From assembly GCF_028737215.1 (NCBI RefSeq), contig NZ_JAQZAM010000010.1:124001-188000 (forward strand): 64,000 bases of DNA. The letters are read 5' to 3'. The stretch's first letter is position 1; each line of letters opens with the position of its first letter. Position numbers and translations under genes: made by a program. Shown in pieces: positions 8,905 to 19,858 of this stretch. Source of the stretch: Actinomycetospora chibensis (GTDB lineage: Bacteria; Actinomycetota; Actinomycetes; Mycobacteriales; Pseudonocardiaceae). The notes under the pieces were generated by a model. The model saw only the letters and a list, made by a program, of their open reading frames with translations, was not told the DNA's origin and did no database searches.

Positions 8905-10488
8905 TCAGCGACGGCGGCGCGCGGTCCCGAACAGCCCGCGGGTGATCTCACGACCGAGCTGGCTGGCGAGAGAGCGGACGAAGGACTTCACCGCCGGGTT
9001 GGCCATCGCCTTCTCGACCATGCCCGGGCCCTCGTCCTCGGCGGGCGGCGGAGCCTGCGGCGGTGCCTCCTGCGGGGCCTGCTGCGGCGGCACCGGCTCG
9101 GCCGGCGGCGTGCCCGGCGCGCTCGTCGCCCCCGTGCGTGCCGCGAGCTTCTCGTGGGCCGACTCGCGGTCGATGGGCGTGCCGTACTTCGGCCACAGGG
9201 GCGAGCCCTGGGCCGCCTCGGTGACCGCGGGCTCCCCGATCGCGGTCATCAGCGAGCGCGGTGCGCGCACCCGCGTCCAGGCCACGGGCGTCGGCGCCCC
9301 CCGCTCGGAGAGCACGGTGACGAGGGCCTCGCCGGTGCCCAGCGTCGTCAGCAGCTCCTCGATGTCGTAGACCGCGCTCTTCGGGTACGTCCGCGCCGTC
9401 TTCGTCAGCGCCTTCTGGTCGTCGGGGGTGAACGCGCGCAGGGCGTGCTGCACGCGCGCCCCGAGCTGGGAGAGCACGTCATTGGGGACGTCGGTGGGCT
9501 GCTGGGTGCAGAAGAAGACGCCGACGCCCTTGGAGCGGATGAGCTTGACCGTCTGCTCGATGCGGTCGAGGAACGCCTTCGAGGCGTCGTTGAAGAGCAG
9601 GTGCGCCTCGTCGAAGAAGAAGACGAGCTTCGGCTTCTCGACGTCGCCGGCCTCGGGGAGCTCCTCGAACAGCTCGGCGAGCAGCCACATGAGGAACGTC
9701 GAGTAGAGCGTCGGGTCGGCCTGCTGGTCGGCGAGCTCGAGCAGCGTCACCCGCCCTCGCCCCTGGAACGGCCCGTCGGGCTCGACGACGAGCAGGTCCT
9801 CCGGGTCGAACTCGGGCTCGCCGAAGAACTCGTCGCCGCCCCGGGCCTCGAGGTTGACGAGCGCCCGCAGGATGACGCCGGCCGTCGACGCCGAGACCCC
9901 GCCGATGCCCTTGAGCTCGGCCTTGCCCTCGTCGGAGATCAGGTACTGGATGACCGAGCGCAGGTCCTTGGTGTCCAGCAGCGCGAGGCCCTGGCCGTCG
10001 GCCCAGTGGAAGATCAGCCCGAGCGTCGACTCCTGGGTCTCGTTGAGCCCGAGCACCTTGGACAGCAGGATCGGCCCGAACCCGGTGATCGTCGCGCGGA
10101 CCGGCACGCCGATCCCCTGCCCGAGCGAGAGGAACTGCACGGGGTAGGCCGTCGGGGCCCAGTCGTCCCCGGTCTCGTGCGCGCGCTGGGTGACGCGGTC
10201 GGACGTCTCGCCCTCGCGCGCGAGACCGGAGAGGTCGCCCTTGATGTCGGCGAGCAGCACCGGGACCCCGGCTGCGGAGCACTGCTCGGCGAGGTTCTGC
10301 AGCGTCTTGGTCTTGCCCGTGCCGGTCGCGCCGGCCACGAGGCCGTGGCGGTTCAGCGTCGCGAACGGGATGCGGACGTGCGCCTCCGGCACCGCGACGC
10401 CGTCGATCACGACCGCTCCCAGCTCGAGCGCCCCCGCCTCGGTCGCATATCCGGCGGCGATCTCTGCAGCTGCACCCTGGTCGGCCAC
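8905..10488 (-). CDS. HerA-like DUF853 family NTPase
   Basis: This 527-residue protein has Walker A GATGTGKTKTLQNLAEQ near residue 35, followed by LLADIKGDLSGLAREG, and a Walker B-like FFFDEAHLLFNDASKAF. This is the pattern of the DUF853/HerA-C ATPases related to DNA-pumping helicases. An Ala/Pro-rich linker (about 440-485) precedes a C-terminal helix region. The usual HerA partner nuclease NurA is not adjacent, so a recombination role is not supported by context. It lies between ftsH and a palindromic-repeat spacer, on the same strand as its neighbours. Confidence 0.88.
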   Translation of the reverse strand: MADQGAAAEIAAGYATEAGALELGAVVIDGVAVPEAHVRIPFATLNRHGLVAGATGTGKTKTLQNLAEQCSAAGVPVLLADIKGDLSGLAREGETSDRVTQRAHETGDDWAPTAYPVQFLSLGQGIGVPVRATITGFGPILLSKVLGLNETQESTLGLIFHWADGQGLALLDTKDLRSVIQYLISDEGKAELKGIGGVSASTAGVILRALVNLEARGGDEFFGEPEFDPEDLLVVEPDGPFQGRGRVTLLELADQQADPTLYSTFLMWLLAELFEELPEAGDVEKPKLVFFFDEAHLLFNDASKAFLDRIEQTVKLIRSKGVGVFFCTQQPTDVPNDVLSQLGARVQHALRAFTPDDQKALTKTARTYPKSAVYDIEELLTTLGTGEALVTVLSERGAPTPVAWTRVRAPRSLMTAIGEPAVTEAAQGSPLWPKYGTPIDRESAHEKLAARTGATSAPGTPPAEPVPPQQAPQEAPPQAPPPAEDEGPGMVEKAMANPAVKSFVRSLASQLGREITRGLFGTARRRR

Positions 10489-10557
10489 GGGGGGAGGCTA
10501 GCGGGCCGGCGCGCTCCCGGGGTGGATCACCGGCGTGGGGCTCGCGGGCGTCTGGGA

Positions 10558-10608
10558 GCGAGGGTCACCTCGGGTGCATCCAGCGCAGGCAGGGTGACCC
10601 TCGCTCCA
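10558..10608. repeat. 51-nt palindromic repeat (family C, copy 2)
   Basis: Its ends are GAGCGAGGGTCACC and GGTGACCCTCGCTC, a near-perfect inverted repeat (GCGAGGGTCACC pairs with GGTGACCCTCGC). It has the same 51-nt length as the copies at 825-875 and 10633-10683. It lies in the 210-nt spacer between the ABC-export operon and the HerA-like gene and may help terminate the operon. Confidence 0.65.
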
Positions 10609-10632
10609 CCTCGGGTCCGCGGGCGGCGGTGA

Positions 10633-10683
10633 GCGAGGGACGCCCTCGCTGCCTCCCACGCAGTCGGGGTGACCCTCGCTCCA
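10633..10683. repeat. 51-nt palindromic repeat (family C, copy 3)
   Basis: This copy is closest in sequence to the one at 825-875: both contain an inner palindrome around GCGAGGG and CCCTCGC, then a CGCAGYCGGGG segment. It starts 15 nt past the stop codon of the gene at 10699-11340, a position expected for an intrinsic terminator, and is followed by a second copy in tandem. Confidence 0.65.
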
Positions 10684-10698
10684 CCACCCTGCGAGCGC

Positions 10699-11340
10699 TC
10701 AGGACCCCGCGGGCACGTCCACGCGCACCGCGGTGATCGCGCCGTCGGCGCCGCGCTCGGCGTGCACCGTCACCTGCTGGCCCACCCGCAGGCCGGCCGG
10801 GCCGTCGGGGCGCGGGACGGCGACGCCGGTGCCCGCCGTGGTGCGCAGCGGCGTGAGGGTGCCGTCGCCGGAGCGGACGGTGACGATCGGGAAGCCGCCG
10901 CCCGTCGGCTGGACGGACTCGACGACGCCGAGCAGGTCGGGTACCGAGCCGGGCCCGGTGTCCGGGGCGGTCGCGCGGCCGATGAAGGCCCCGAGCGCCA
11001 GGCAGACGACCCCGCCGAGCACCAGCAGCAGGATCCGGGTGGAGCGCGCGAGCCCGGGCCGCTGCAGGCGGGTGGCCAGGTCGACGTCGTCGACGGGGCG
11101 GTCGAGCACCGACGCAGCGTCGTCCTGCCGGGGCGCGGGCCGGGTCTGCCGGGCCGGCCCCGACCGGCGCGCCGGGGGCGGCGGGACCGGGAACTGCTCG
11201 GTGGGCGCGGCGTCGGGCGTGTGCACCGCCGTGGGGGCCTCGGCATCACGGCCGTCGTCACGGCCGTCGCTCGCGTCGCGGTCGTCCCGCGACGGCTCGG
11301 TGTCCGTCGACGTCCCCTCGTCGGGGTCGGGCTGGGTCAC
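10699..11340 (-). CDS. hypothetical single-pass membrane protein of the ABC-export operon
   Basis: I do not recognise this family. The first ~110 residues are acidic then Pro/Arg-rich and look disordered. One membrane segment follows (ILLLVLGGVVCLALGAFIG, about 115-135). The C-terminal ~75 residues form a small beta-rich domain with GQQVTVHAERG, resembling OB-fold/DUF5666-type domains. The GTG start at 11340 has a strong GGAGGAG ribosome site. It starts 25 nt after the permease stop, so it is probably the last gene of the adaptor-ATPase-permease operon and may act outside the membrane with the adaptor. Confidence 0.75.
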   Translation of the reverse strand: MTQPDPDEGTSTDTEPSRDDRDASDGRDDGRDAEAPTAVHTPDAAPTEQFPVPPPPARRSGPARQTRPAPRQDDAASVLDRPVDDVDLATRLQRPGLARSTRILLLVLGGVVCLALGAFIGRATAPDTGPGSVPDLLGVVESVQPTGGGFPIVTVRSGDGTLTPLRTTAGTGVAVPRPDGPAGLRVGQQVTVHAERGADGAITAVRVDVPAGS

Positions 11341-11365
11341 GGCTCCTCCTGGAGGTCCACGGGTG

Positions 11366-12570
11366 TCACTCCCGGCGCAGGGCGTCGATGGGCCGCAGGC
11401 GGGCGGCGCGGCGGGCGGGGTAGGCGCCGAAGAAGATGCCGATGGCGGCCGACACCGCGACGGCGGCCACCACCGCGGCGGGCAGGATCACGGGCCGGAA
11501 GTCGCCGAGTGGCACGAGCGTCCCGGCGTAGCCGACCGCGACGCCGAGGATGCCGCCGACCACGCTGAGGATGATCGACTCGACGAGGAACTGCCCGAGG
11601 ATCGCCGACGGCGGCGCCCCGAGGGCCTTGCGGATCCCGATCTCCCGGGTCCGCTCCGTGACCGACACCAGCATGATGTTCGTGATCCCGATCCCGCCGA
11701 CCACCAGCGAGATCGCCGCGATCGCGGCGAGCAGCAGCGTGAACGCCGAGAGGGTCTGGTCGAGGACGTCGGCGAGCTGGCGGGCGCTGATCACCTGGTA
11801 GTCGCGGGCGTCGACGCCGTCGATGCCGTGGCGGCGGTCGAGGATCGAGTTGATCTCGCTCTCGGCGGCGGCCTGCGCCTCGGTGGACCGGGCCTGCACG
11901 ACGATCTGGCTCAGGTTGCCGAAGCCCGTCAGCGAACCCTGTACGGCGGTCAGCGGGGCGAGGATGTTCTCGTCGGGGTTCGACAGCCCCTGCCCCTGGC
12001 CGGCCGGCGCGAGGGTGCCGATCACGAGGAACGGCACGTCGTCCACCAGCACGTTCTGTCCCACCGGGTCCGAACCGGCGCCGAACAGGTCGTCGGCGAC
12101 CGTCCGGCCGAGCAGCACGACCTTGCGGCCCGCCTCGACGTCGGCGTCGGTGTAGAAGCGGCCGGTGCCCATCTGCACGTTGGCGCCCGAGAAGTAGGAC
12201 GGGGTGCTGCCGACGACGGTGACGTCGCTGGTCGCCCGGCCGGCGGCGGTGGTCGCCGAGAGCGTCACCACCGGGGACACCGACGCGACGTCCGGGGCGC
12301 CCTGGGGATCGGCGAGCGCCCGGGCGTCGGCCGAGGTCAGCGGGCGTCCGTCGGTGCCCGCGGTCTCGGGGGGCTGGCGCGGCAGGACCGTGATGCTGTT
12401 GGCGCCCAGGCCCGCGATCTGGCTCTGGATGTAGACCGACGCCCCGTTGCCCAGCGCCGTCAGCAGGATGACCGCGGCGATCCCGATGATGATCCCGAGC
12501 ATCGTCAGCAGCGACCGCAGCCGGTTGGCGATCAGGCCGCGCATCGCAAAGCGGACGATCTCGATGACGC

Positions 12571-12574
<4 letters not shown>
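11366..12574 (-). CDS. MacB-type ABC transporter permease
   Basis: The product has the FtsX/MacB layout: an N-terminal membrane segment (LLTMLGIIIGIAAVILLTAL), a ~220-residue extracytoplasmic domain, and three C-terminal membrane segments with the cytoplasmic motif RTREIGIRKALGAPP between them. It ends with ARRAARLRPIDALRRE, the usual C-terminus. The GTG start at 12574 overlaps the ATPase stop by 4 nt. With the adaptor and ATPase it should form a tripartite-like exporter; in a Gram-positive envelope it probably exports peptides or antimicrobials, though the substrate cannot be read from sequence. Confidence 0.92.
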
Positions 12575-13283
<709 letters not shown>

Positions 13284-13287
<4 letters not shown>

Positions 13288-14900
13288 CCGCCCCCGCCGG
13301 AGCCGCCACCACCGTTGTTGTCGAGACGCGGCGGCGGCTGGCCCGGCGCGAAGGCGTTGCCGGTGTTCGGGTCGGGCAGGACGACGAGCTCGCCGGGCGC
13401 GAGGCCGGAGCGGATCTCGGTCAGCGTGTCCGAGCTCAGCCCCAGCCCGACGGTGCGGGCCTGCGGGAGGCCGTCGGGCCCGAGGACCTGCACGGTCCCG
13501 GAGGTCGCGCCCTCGCCGCCGATCGGCGTCACGGCCACCGACGGGAGGAACGCGACGTTCGGCGACTGCGCGACGGTCACCGCGACGCTCGCGGACATCC
13601 CCGGCCGCAGGTTCGGTGGCGGGGTGGTGAGCGTGACGGCGGTGCCGTACTCGACCGAGGTGCCGGCGCCGGGCAGCAGGTCGACCGCGCTCACGATGCC
13701 GGGCAGCGCCTGCCCGGGCAGCGCGTTGACCGAGACCTCCACCGGCTGCCCGACCGTCAGCCGCCCGACGTCGAGCTCGGGGACGTCCGCGCGGATCTGG
13801 AGGGTCGTGAGATCGAGGACGGTCATGGCCGCCGGAGCCGTCGGCGACCCCGTGACCGACGCGGTCCCCCCGCCCGACTGCGCACCGGCCCCGCCCGAGG
13901 CCGCACCGGCCGCCGCGGAGGCGCCGGCCCCGGTCCCGCCCGCGGTGCCGTCGGGCAGCGTGCCGCCGGTCGGGTTGCCCGACGTCGTCGAGCTGCTCAC
14001 CGTGGCGCCGGCCGACACGATCTGGCCGGGGCCGATGTCGAGGCTGACGACCGTGCCGTCCTGCGGGGACGAGAGCTCGAGGTCGTCGGCGGACTGCTCG
14101 GCCTGGATGACCGACGCCTCGGCCTGCGCGAGCGCCGCCTCCGCCGAGGCCACGGCGCCCTCGGGGGTCGAGGCACCGGCGGCGCCTCCCGCGGCGCCCG
14201 CGCCCGACCCGCCGGCGGCTCCGGACCCGGTGCTGCCGGTGCCGGTGCCCGGCGTCGGCGTGGGCGTGGGCGTCGGGGCGGCGGCCTTCGGTTGCGAGGA
14301 GAAGCCGTGGACGCCGACCAGCGGAGCGTTCTGCTGCTGGGGCTGCTGCTGGCTCGAGGGCGGCTGGCTCGGCGGCGGCTGTTGCTGGGCCGGCGCGGGC
14401 TGCTGCTGAACCTGGGGCTGCTGGCCGGCCGTCGGCTGCGCGGCCGGCGGCATCGTGCCGCCCGCCGCCAGCTGCTGCGCCGCGGGCTGCTGGGCCGGCG
14501 CGGCGGTGGTCGTCGGCTCGTCGCGTGCCTCGCGGGCGTCGCGCAGCTGCTGGCGGGCGGAGTCCCGCTGGGCGCGCGCGGCCTCGAGGTTCGCCTCGGC
14601 GTACTCCGGGTCGAGGGTGGCGACGACCTCGCCCGCCGTGACGGTCTCCCCGATGGCCACCCGGACGTCCTCGACGCGTCCGCCGGCGGCGAAGTTGAGC
14701 GTGGAGCTCCGGGCGCTGGTCACGGCGCCGGAGGCAGTGACGGTCTCGGCGACCGTGCCGCGGCCCACCGGGGTGGTGCGCAGGCCGGCGTCGTCCGTGC
14801 CGCTCGAGGACAGGGCCACCACGGCGCCGCCCGCGGCGAGCAGCACGACCAGCACGATCAGCCCGTTGACGATCCACAGAGAGCGACGCCCACCGGCCAT
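13284..14900 (-). CDS. HlyD/MacA-type efflux adaptor with low-complexity insertions
   Basis: An N-terminal membrane anchor (about residues 8-30) is followed by a first lipoyl half (VEDVRVAIGETVTAGEVVATLD) and the start of a helical hairpin. About 110 residues of Pro/Gln-, Thr/Pro- and Gly/Ala-rich sequence then interrupt the hairpin. A second helix (SAEAALAQAEASVIQAEQSA) and second lipoyl half (DGTVVSLDIGPGQIVSAG) follow, with another Gly/Ala insertion, then beta-barrel and membrane-proximal domains. It is the first gene of the operon and should link the MacB-type transporter to the cell wall side. The 538-residue length exceeds the usual ~380-400 because of the insertions. Confidence 0.9.
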
Positions 14901-14965
14901 GTGGCGGACGCTATCCCCACGTCACGCGTCCCCGACGCCCGGGTCCGCACTGGGTGAGTGACGGT

Positions 14966-15511
14966 TCAGGCGTAGACGTGCGGGTCGAGCGTGCCGATGT
15001 AGGGCAGGTCGCGGTAGCGCTCGGCGTAGTCGAGGCCGAAGCCGACGACGAACTCGTTGGGGATGTCGAAGCCGATGTAGGCGACGTCCACGTCGAGCTT
15101 GGCCGCCTCGGGCTTGCGCAGGAGGGTGACGACCTGCAGCGACGCCGGCCCGCGCGACTCCAGGTTCTTGCGCAGCCAGGACAGCGTCAGCCCCGAGTCG
15201 ATGATGTCCTCGACGATCAGGACGTGGCGCCCGGAGATGTCGCGGTCGAGGTCCTTGAGGATCCGGACGACGCCCGAGGACGACGTCGACGACCCGTAGG
15301 AGCTCACGGCCATGAACTCGAGCTGCGTGGGCATCGGGAGCTTGCGCGCGAGGTCCGTCATGAACATCACGGCGCCCTTGAGCACGCCGACGAGGACGAG
15401 GTCCTGGTCGTGCTCGCCGTACGCGGCGCCGATCTCGGTCGCCAGGTCGGCGATCTTGCTCTGGATCTGCTCCTCGGTGACCAGCACGGACGCGATGTCG
15501 CCGTCGTACAC
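14966..15511 (-). CDS. hpt: hypoxanthine phosphoribosyltransferase
   Basis: This enzyme salvages hypoxanthine/guanine to IMP/GMP using PRPP. The PRPP-binding motif [17 protein letters not shown] is clear, as are the N-terminal [16 protein letters not shown] and the C-terminal [16 protein letters not shown]. The GTG start at 15511 is set by a GAGGAG site nine bases upstream; it gives 181 residues, normal for the family. It begins 14 nt after the tilS stop, the standard tilS-hpt pair, which in relatives is followed directly by ftsH; here six kilobases of other genes intervene. Confidence 0.96.
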   Translation of the reverse strand: MYDGDIASVLVTEEQIQSKIADLATEIGAAYGEHDQDLVLVGVLKGAVMFMTDLARKLPMPTQLEFMAVSSYGSSTSSSGVVRILKDLDRDISGRHVLIVEDIIDSGLTLSWLRKNLESRGPASLQVVTLLRKPEAAKLDVDVAYIGFDIPNEFVVGFGLDYAERYRDLPYIGTLDPHVYA

Positions 15512-15525
15512 CGTTGTCGAGCTCC

Positions 15526-16524
15526 TCAGCAGATCGGTGGTGGGGCGTGTGGCGCAGTCCCTGCTCCGGCCGCGGCCACGCGCAGCCTGCCACGAGCCCG
15601 CACGACCTCCAACCCGCCCGGGAGGGGAGGTGCGCCCTGGCCGCGCCACGCGGCGACGAGCGCGTCGACGGCGCGGAGATGCGCGTCACTGAGCTCCGCG
15701 ACCCCGGCGGCGTGCAGCCACCCCCGCAGCACCCGCCGCCGGATCGCGGGCGGGTCGACCGCGAGGGCGACGGCGTCGAGGGCGCCGTCGTCGTCGACCA
15801 GCTCATGACGACGCCCGTCGGCCAGGGCGGTGAGCGTGGCGTCGTCGTCGGCGAGCTGGGCGGCGGTGCGAGCCAGGGCGGGCGCCACGCCGCCGGCCAG
15901 CACGTCCTCGAGCAGGGGAAGGACCTCGTGGCGCAGCCGGACGCGGGTGTAGCGCGGGTCGGCGTTGTGGGGGTCGTCCCACACCGCGAGGCCGGCGGCC
16001 GCGCACGCCGCGCGGGTGGTCGCGCGCCGCACGCCCAGCAGGGGGCGGCACCACGGCGGGTCCCAGGCGGCCATGCCCGCGAGCGAGCGAGCGCCCGATC
16101 CGCGGCCGAGTCCCAGGAGCACCGTCTCGGCCTGGTCGTCGAGCGTGTGACCGAGCAGCACGGGCGCGTCCCCGTGCTGCTGTGAGATCGAGCGCAGCGC
16201 CGCGTACCGGGCTGCCCGCGCGGCGGCCTCGGGCCCGCCGGAGGTGCCGACCTCGACGGCGACGACGTCGGCGCGCGCCGCCCCCAGGTCGCGGAGGAGC
16301 GCCGCCGTCCGCGCCGCGTGCTCGTCCGAGCCGCCCTGGAGGCCGTGGTCGACGACGACGCCGAGCACCGGCCCCGGCGCGACGTGGACCGCCGCGGCGG
16401 CGAGGGCGAGCGAGTCCGCCCCGCCCGAGCACGCGACGATCACCGCGAACGGGCCGTCCGCTCCCCCGGGCACGGCCTGGCGCACCGCGCGGCGGACCTC
16501 GGCCACCGGCTCCGGGACGCGCAC
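15526..16524 (-). CDS. tilS: tRNA(Ile)-lysidine synthetase
   Basis: TilS modifies C34 of tRNA-Ile(CAU) to lysidine so that AUA is read as isoleucine. The PP-loop motif [11 protein letters not shown] lies near residue 32, followed by [15 protein letters not shown] and [17 protein letters not shown], all diagnostic. At 332 residues it is the short actinobacterial form without the long C-terminal domains of E. coli TilS. It is downstream of the metalloprotease gene by 10 nt and upstream of hpt by 14 nt. Confidence 0.96.
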   Translation of the reverse strand: MRVPEPVAEVRRAVRQAVPGGADGPFAVIVACSGGADSLALAAAAVHVAPGPVLGVVVDHGLQGGSDEHAARTAALLRDLGAARADVVAVEVGTSGGPEAAARAARYAALRSISQQHGDAPVLLGHTLDDQAETVLLGLGRGSGARSLAGMAAWDPPWCRPLLGVRRATTRAACAAAGLAVWDDPHNADPRYTRVRLRHEVLPLLEDVLAGGVAPALARTAAQLADDDATLTALADGRRHELVDDDGALDAVALAVDPPAIRRRVLRGWLHAAGVAELSDAHLRAVDALVAAWRGQGAPPLPGGLEVVRARGRLRVAAAGAGTAPHAPPPIC

Positions 16525-16534
16525 GAGCGGGGCG

Positions 16535-17608
16535 TCAGCCGTGGAGGCGGGCGAGCCAGGCCGCGGGGTCGGTGATCTCCGCGCGCCGGGGCAGGGTGTC
16601 CGGCGAGGTCCAGACGGCGTTGAGCCCGTCGAGGCCGACGGCGTCGACGACGTGGTCGACGAACACCCGTCCCTGCTCGTACTGCTTGATCTTGGCGTCG
16701 ACGCCCAGCAGCGTGCGCAGGAGCCGGTCGACGAGGCTGCCGCCCCGGCGCCGGGTGGTGAAGCGCGCCCGGATCGTGGACACCGACCCGACGACCTCGG
16801 GGCCGACGGCGTCCATCACGTGCTCGGCGTGGCCCTCGAGCAGCGTGGTGAGGGCGAGCAGCCGGTCGAGCACCTCGCGCTGCTCCGGTCCCTGGAACAT
16901 CTCGACCAGGGCGAGCCCGTCGCGCGGCGGGTCGCGGCGCACCGCCCTGACGATCTCGGGCAGGCGGTCGACGGCGCCCGACGCGGTGCGGTCGAACCCG
17001 CCCGCGAACGCGGCGACCTCGGAGCGGAAGTGGTCGCGCAACCAGTCGACGGCCGTGAACTGGAGCCGGTGGGTGGCCTCGTGCAGGCAGACCCACAGGG
17101 CGAAATCCTCGGCATCGACGTCGAGGGCGCGGCGCGCGGCGACGACGTTGGGCGCGACGAGCAACAGGCGCCCGGCCTTCTCCGGGCCGCCGAACGGGTC
17201 GTACTGACCCAGCACCCTGCTGCCGAGGAACGCCAGCAGCGTGCCCATCTGCAGGCCGGCCGCCGAGCGCGTGACGCGGCCGAACGCGTCGCCGACGAGG
17301 CCCTCCGGCGCGCGGGGGCCCGGGGTGTCCTCGAGCAGCGTGGCGACGCCGTCGACCGCGGAGCGGATCCACCCGGGCCGGTCGACGACGTCGGCGTCGG
17401 GCACGGGCAGGCCGGCGCCGAGCCCGGTGAGCGCCCGCACGTGGCCCTCGCCGACCCGGGCGCCGTCACGCAGCCGCGCGACCTCGATGGCCGCCTCCTC
17501 GGGCGTCACCGACGGCCCCGCGGAGACCAGGCGTACCCCGGTGCCGGCGGCGAGGTCCCAGTCGACGGGCAGCCCCGTCGGGGGCGCGGAGGTCAGCTCG
17601 GCGGTCAC
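16535..17608 (-). CDS. zinc-dependent metalloprotease (DUF2342 / F420-associated family)
   Basis: The 357-residue protein carries LHEATHRLQF, an HExxH-type zinc motif, at about residue 155, within the pattern of the DUF2342 family that is annotated as coenzyme-F420-biosynthesis-associated in actinobacteria. No signal peptide or membrane segment is visible, so it is probably cytoplasmic. It lies between dacB and tilS, as in mycobacteria. A direct role in F420 synthesis has not been established for the family; the name reflects co-occurrence. Confidence 0.88.
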   Translation of the reverse strand: MTAELTSAPPTGLPVDWDLAAGTGVRLVSAGPSVTPEEAAIEVARLRDGARVGEGHVRALTGLGAGLPVPDADVVDRPGWIRSAVDGVATLLEDTPGPRAPEGLVGDAFGRVTRSAAGLQMGTLLAFLGSRVLGQYDPFGGPEKAGRLLLVAPNVVAARRALDVDAEDFALWVCLHEATHRLQFTAVDWLRDHFRSEVAAFAGGFDRTASGAVDRLPEIVRAVRRDPPRDGLALVEMFQGPEQREVLDRLLALTTLLEGHAEHVMDAVGPEVVGSVSTIRARFTTRRRGGSLVDRLLRTLLGVDAKIKQYEQGRVFVDHVVDAVGLDGLNAVWTSPDTLPRRAEITDPAAWLARLHG

Positions 17609-17648
17609 GGTTCCACCGTACGTCGCGCCTCCTCCGCCGGCGGGCCCC

Positions 17649-19115
17649 TCAGCGGCAGCCGCAGTCGTGCAGCGCCGCGGCCAGCGCGTCGAGGCGCGGT
17701 CGGGCGCTGCCCGGGTCGACGCCGTTGCTCATGAAGGAGAAGACGAGCACCCGCCCGTCGGCGGTGCCGACGACGCCGGCGAGCGCGTTGGCGGCGGTGA
17801 GCGTGCCGGTCTTGGCGCGGACCCAGCCGCGGCCGTCCGCCGCCGGCGTCCCGGGCGTGTAGCGGTCGGCGAGCGTGCCCCCGCCGCCGGCGACGGGCAG
17901 CCCGTCGAGCAGCGGCCGCAGGGCGGGGGTGCGTGGGTCGGTGCCGACGGGGGCCGCGGCGGGGGCGAGCACCCCGGACAGGGCGGTGGCCGGCACGCGG
18001 TTGTTCACCGAGAGCCCGCTGGTGTCCGCGAGCGTCACCCCGGCGGTGTCGATCTGCGCCTCGGCGAGCACCTGCGTCACCGCGCGGGCCGCGCCGTCGA
18101 ACGTCGTGGGCAGACCGACCGAACGGGCGACCTCGCGGCCGAGGGCCTCGGCGAGGACGTTGTCGGAGTTCTGCAGCGCCGTGCGGACGAGCTCGGTGAC
18201 CGGCGGCGAGACGACCTGCCCGAGTACCGCCGCGCCGGGCGGCGCGGTGCCGACCGTCGCGGTCGGGGCGGTCCCGCCGGCGGCGAGGCGACGACCCAGC
18301 TCGCGGGCGGCGTCGGAGGCGGGCGTCGCGGTGCGCGGGACGTCGAGCTGGGTCGGGTCCGAGCGCCCCCCGTCGAGCATCACGGGCACGATCGGCGCGA
18401 CGAAGCCGCCGGCGACGTCGGTGGGGTCCCACCCCGGCGCGACCCCGTTGCCGCCGCCGTTCTCGTAGCGGGAGACGTCGACGTAGACCCGCGTGACGGC
18501 CGGCTGCCCGGCGCGGGCGGCGGTCACCGCCGTGACGAGGTCGTCGAGCCGTGCCGCGTCGGGGTACACGGTCCGTTGCCCGGCCGGAAGCGACGACAGC
18601 GTCGGGTCGCCGCCGCCGACGAGCACCACGGAGTCGGGCGTCGGCCCGGCGACGACCGTCGTCGTCCAGCGCATCGTCGGGTCGAGCCGCAGCAGGGCGG
18701 CCGTGCCCGTGAGCAGCTTCGTCACCGACGCCGGGACCTGGGGCTCGGAGGACCGACGGTTCCACAGGGTGGTGCCGGTGGCGGGGTCGACGACGGCGCC
18801 GGTGAGGTCGCCGAGCGCGGCGGCCCGGGCGTCCAGCGCCGTCGCGAGCCCGGCCTCGGTCGGGACCGGCGCGTCGGCGCCGGCGGCGGCCAGGCGCAGC
18901 CGGGGTGTCGAGGGCTCCGGGGGCTCGGCGGCCTCCCCGCCGAGCAGCGAGACGGGCAGCCCGACCGACCGGGCGAACGAGGGCGCCTGCAGCGACGTGC
19001 CCACGCCGAGACCGGCGAGCAGGACGACGACGACCGCGAGCGCGAGGAGCGCCGGGATCCACCGGCGACCGGCGGACGACGTCGCGGGATCCGCGCGGTG
19101 ACCGTCGCCGCTCAC
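17649..19115 (-). CDS. dacB: D-alanyl-D-alanine carboxypeptidase/endopeptidase (PBP4 class)
   Basis: DacB trims or cleaves peptidoglycan cross-links outside the membrane. An N-terminal membrane anchor (WIPALLALAVVVVLLAGLGV) leads to the penicillin-binding domain with SVTK (active-site SxxK), SDN (SxN, in LQNSDNVLAEAL) and KTG (RAKTGTLTAANAL), in the spacing of class C PBPs. 488 residues is normal. It is the first gene of the dacB-metalloprotease-tilS-hpt series and diverges from ppa across a 167-nt intergenic region that should hold both promoters. Confidence 0.96.
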   Translation of the reverse strand: MSGDGHRADPATSSAGRRWIPALLALAVVVVLLAGLGVGTSLQAPSFARSVGLPVSLLGGEAAEPPEPSTPRLRLAAAGADAPVPTEAGLATALDARAAALGDLTGAVVDPATGTTLWNRRSSEPQVPASVTKLLTGTAALLRLDPTMRWTTTVVAGPTPDSVVLVGGGDPTLSSLPAGQRTVYPDAARLDDLVTAVTAARAGQPAVTRVYVDVSRYENGGGNGVAPGWDPTDVAGGFVAPIVPVMLDGGRSDPTQLDVPRTATPASDAARELGRRLAAGGTAPTATVGTAPPGAAVLGQVVSPPVTELVRTALQNSDNVLAEALGREVARSVGLPTTFDGAARAVTQVLAEAQIDTAGVTLADTSGLSVNNRVPATALSGVLAPAAAPVGTDPRTPALRPLLDGLPVAGGGGTLADRYTPGTPAADGRGWVRAKTGTLTAANALAGVVGTADGRVLVFSFMSNGVDPGSARPRLDALAAALHDCGCR

Positions 19116-19282
19116 GCCCCCGGACCCCTCCTCACCTGCAGTTCACCCCACCCCGGACGAGGGAGAGGTCACGTCGACTCAGGTGACGGTGCACCCCGGT
19201 CGGTACCCCACACTAGAGGCCGGGTCGTGGCCCTCCGGCCACGCCGCCGACGAGGCCACGACAAGAGCGAGCACAGGGAGCG

Positions 19283-19786
19283 GTGAGCGGCACCGTGCAG
19301 TTCGACGTACTGATCGAGATCCCCAAGGGGGTCCGCAACAAGTACGAGATGGACCACGAGAGCGGCCGGCTGCGGCTGGACCGGACGCTCTTCACGGCCA
19401 CTCAGTACCCGGCCGACTACGGATACGTCGAGCACACCCTCGGCATGGACGGCGATCCGCTCGACGCGCTGGTCCTCATCCAGGAGCCGACGTTCCCGGG
19501 CTGCCTGGTGGCAGCCCGCGCGATCGGCATGTTCCGGATGACCGACGAGGCCGGCGGCGACGACAAGCTGCTCTGCGTGCCGGCGGGCGACCCCCGCCAG
19601 GAGCACCTGCGCGACATCCACCACCTCTCGGAGTACGACCGCCTCGAGATCCAGCACTTCTTCGAGGTCTACAAGGACCTCGAGCCCGGCAAGAGCGTCG
19701 AGGGCGCCTCGTGGGTCGGCCGCGCGGACGCCGAGCTGGAGATCAAGGCCTCGCGCAAGCGGGCCGAGGAGCAGGGCACGCACTGA
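19283..19786 (+). CDS. ppa: inorganic pyrophosphatase
   Basis: This soluble family I pyrophosphatase hydrolyses PPi to phosphate, pulling biosynthetic reactions forward. The 167-residue sequence shows [27 protein letters not shown] and the metal-binding [10 protein letters not shown], all family hallmarks. The GTG start has AGGGAGCG directly upstream. It diverges from dacB as in many actinobacteria and is followed by a strong hairpin at 19807-19836. Confidence 0.97.
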   Translation: MSGTVQFDVLIEIPKGVRNKYEMDHESGRLRLDRTLFTATQYPADYGYVEHTLGMDGDPLDALVLIQEPTFPGCLVAARAIGMFRMTDEAGGDDKLLCVPAGDPRQEHLRDIHHLSEYDRLEIQHFFEVYKDLEPGKSVEGASWVGRADAELEIKASRKRAEEQGTH

Positions 19787-19806
19787 GCCGGTGAGCACGC
19801 CCACGC

Positions 19807-19836
19807 GGCCGCCGGGACCCGGAGGTCCCGGCGGCC
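19807..19836. terminator. bidirectional hairpin terminator between convergent genes
   Basis: GGCCGCCGGGACC pairs perfectly with GGTCCCGGCGGCC (13 bp) around a CGGA loop. It lies 20 nt after the ppa stop and 22 nt beyond the stop of the opposing MFS gene, so it can serve both. No U-tract follows, as is common in high-GC actinobacteria. Confidence 0.8.
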
Positions 19837-19858
19837 GGACGTGACTTGGTGGCGGCGT

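Noticed and set aside
6469-10632. A 1387-residue open frame on the plus strand opposite ftsH and the HerA-like gene
   Set aside because: It is an antisense shadow of two clear genes in high-GC DNA; its translation is Arg/Gly/Leu-biased with no domain pattern.
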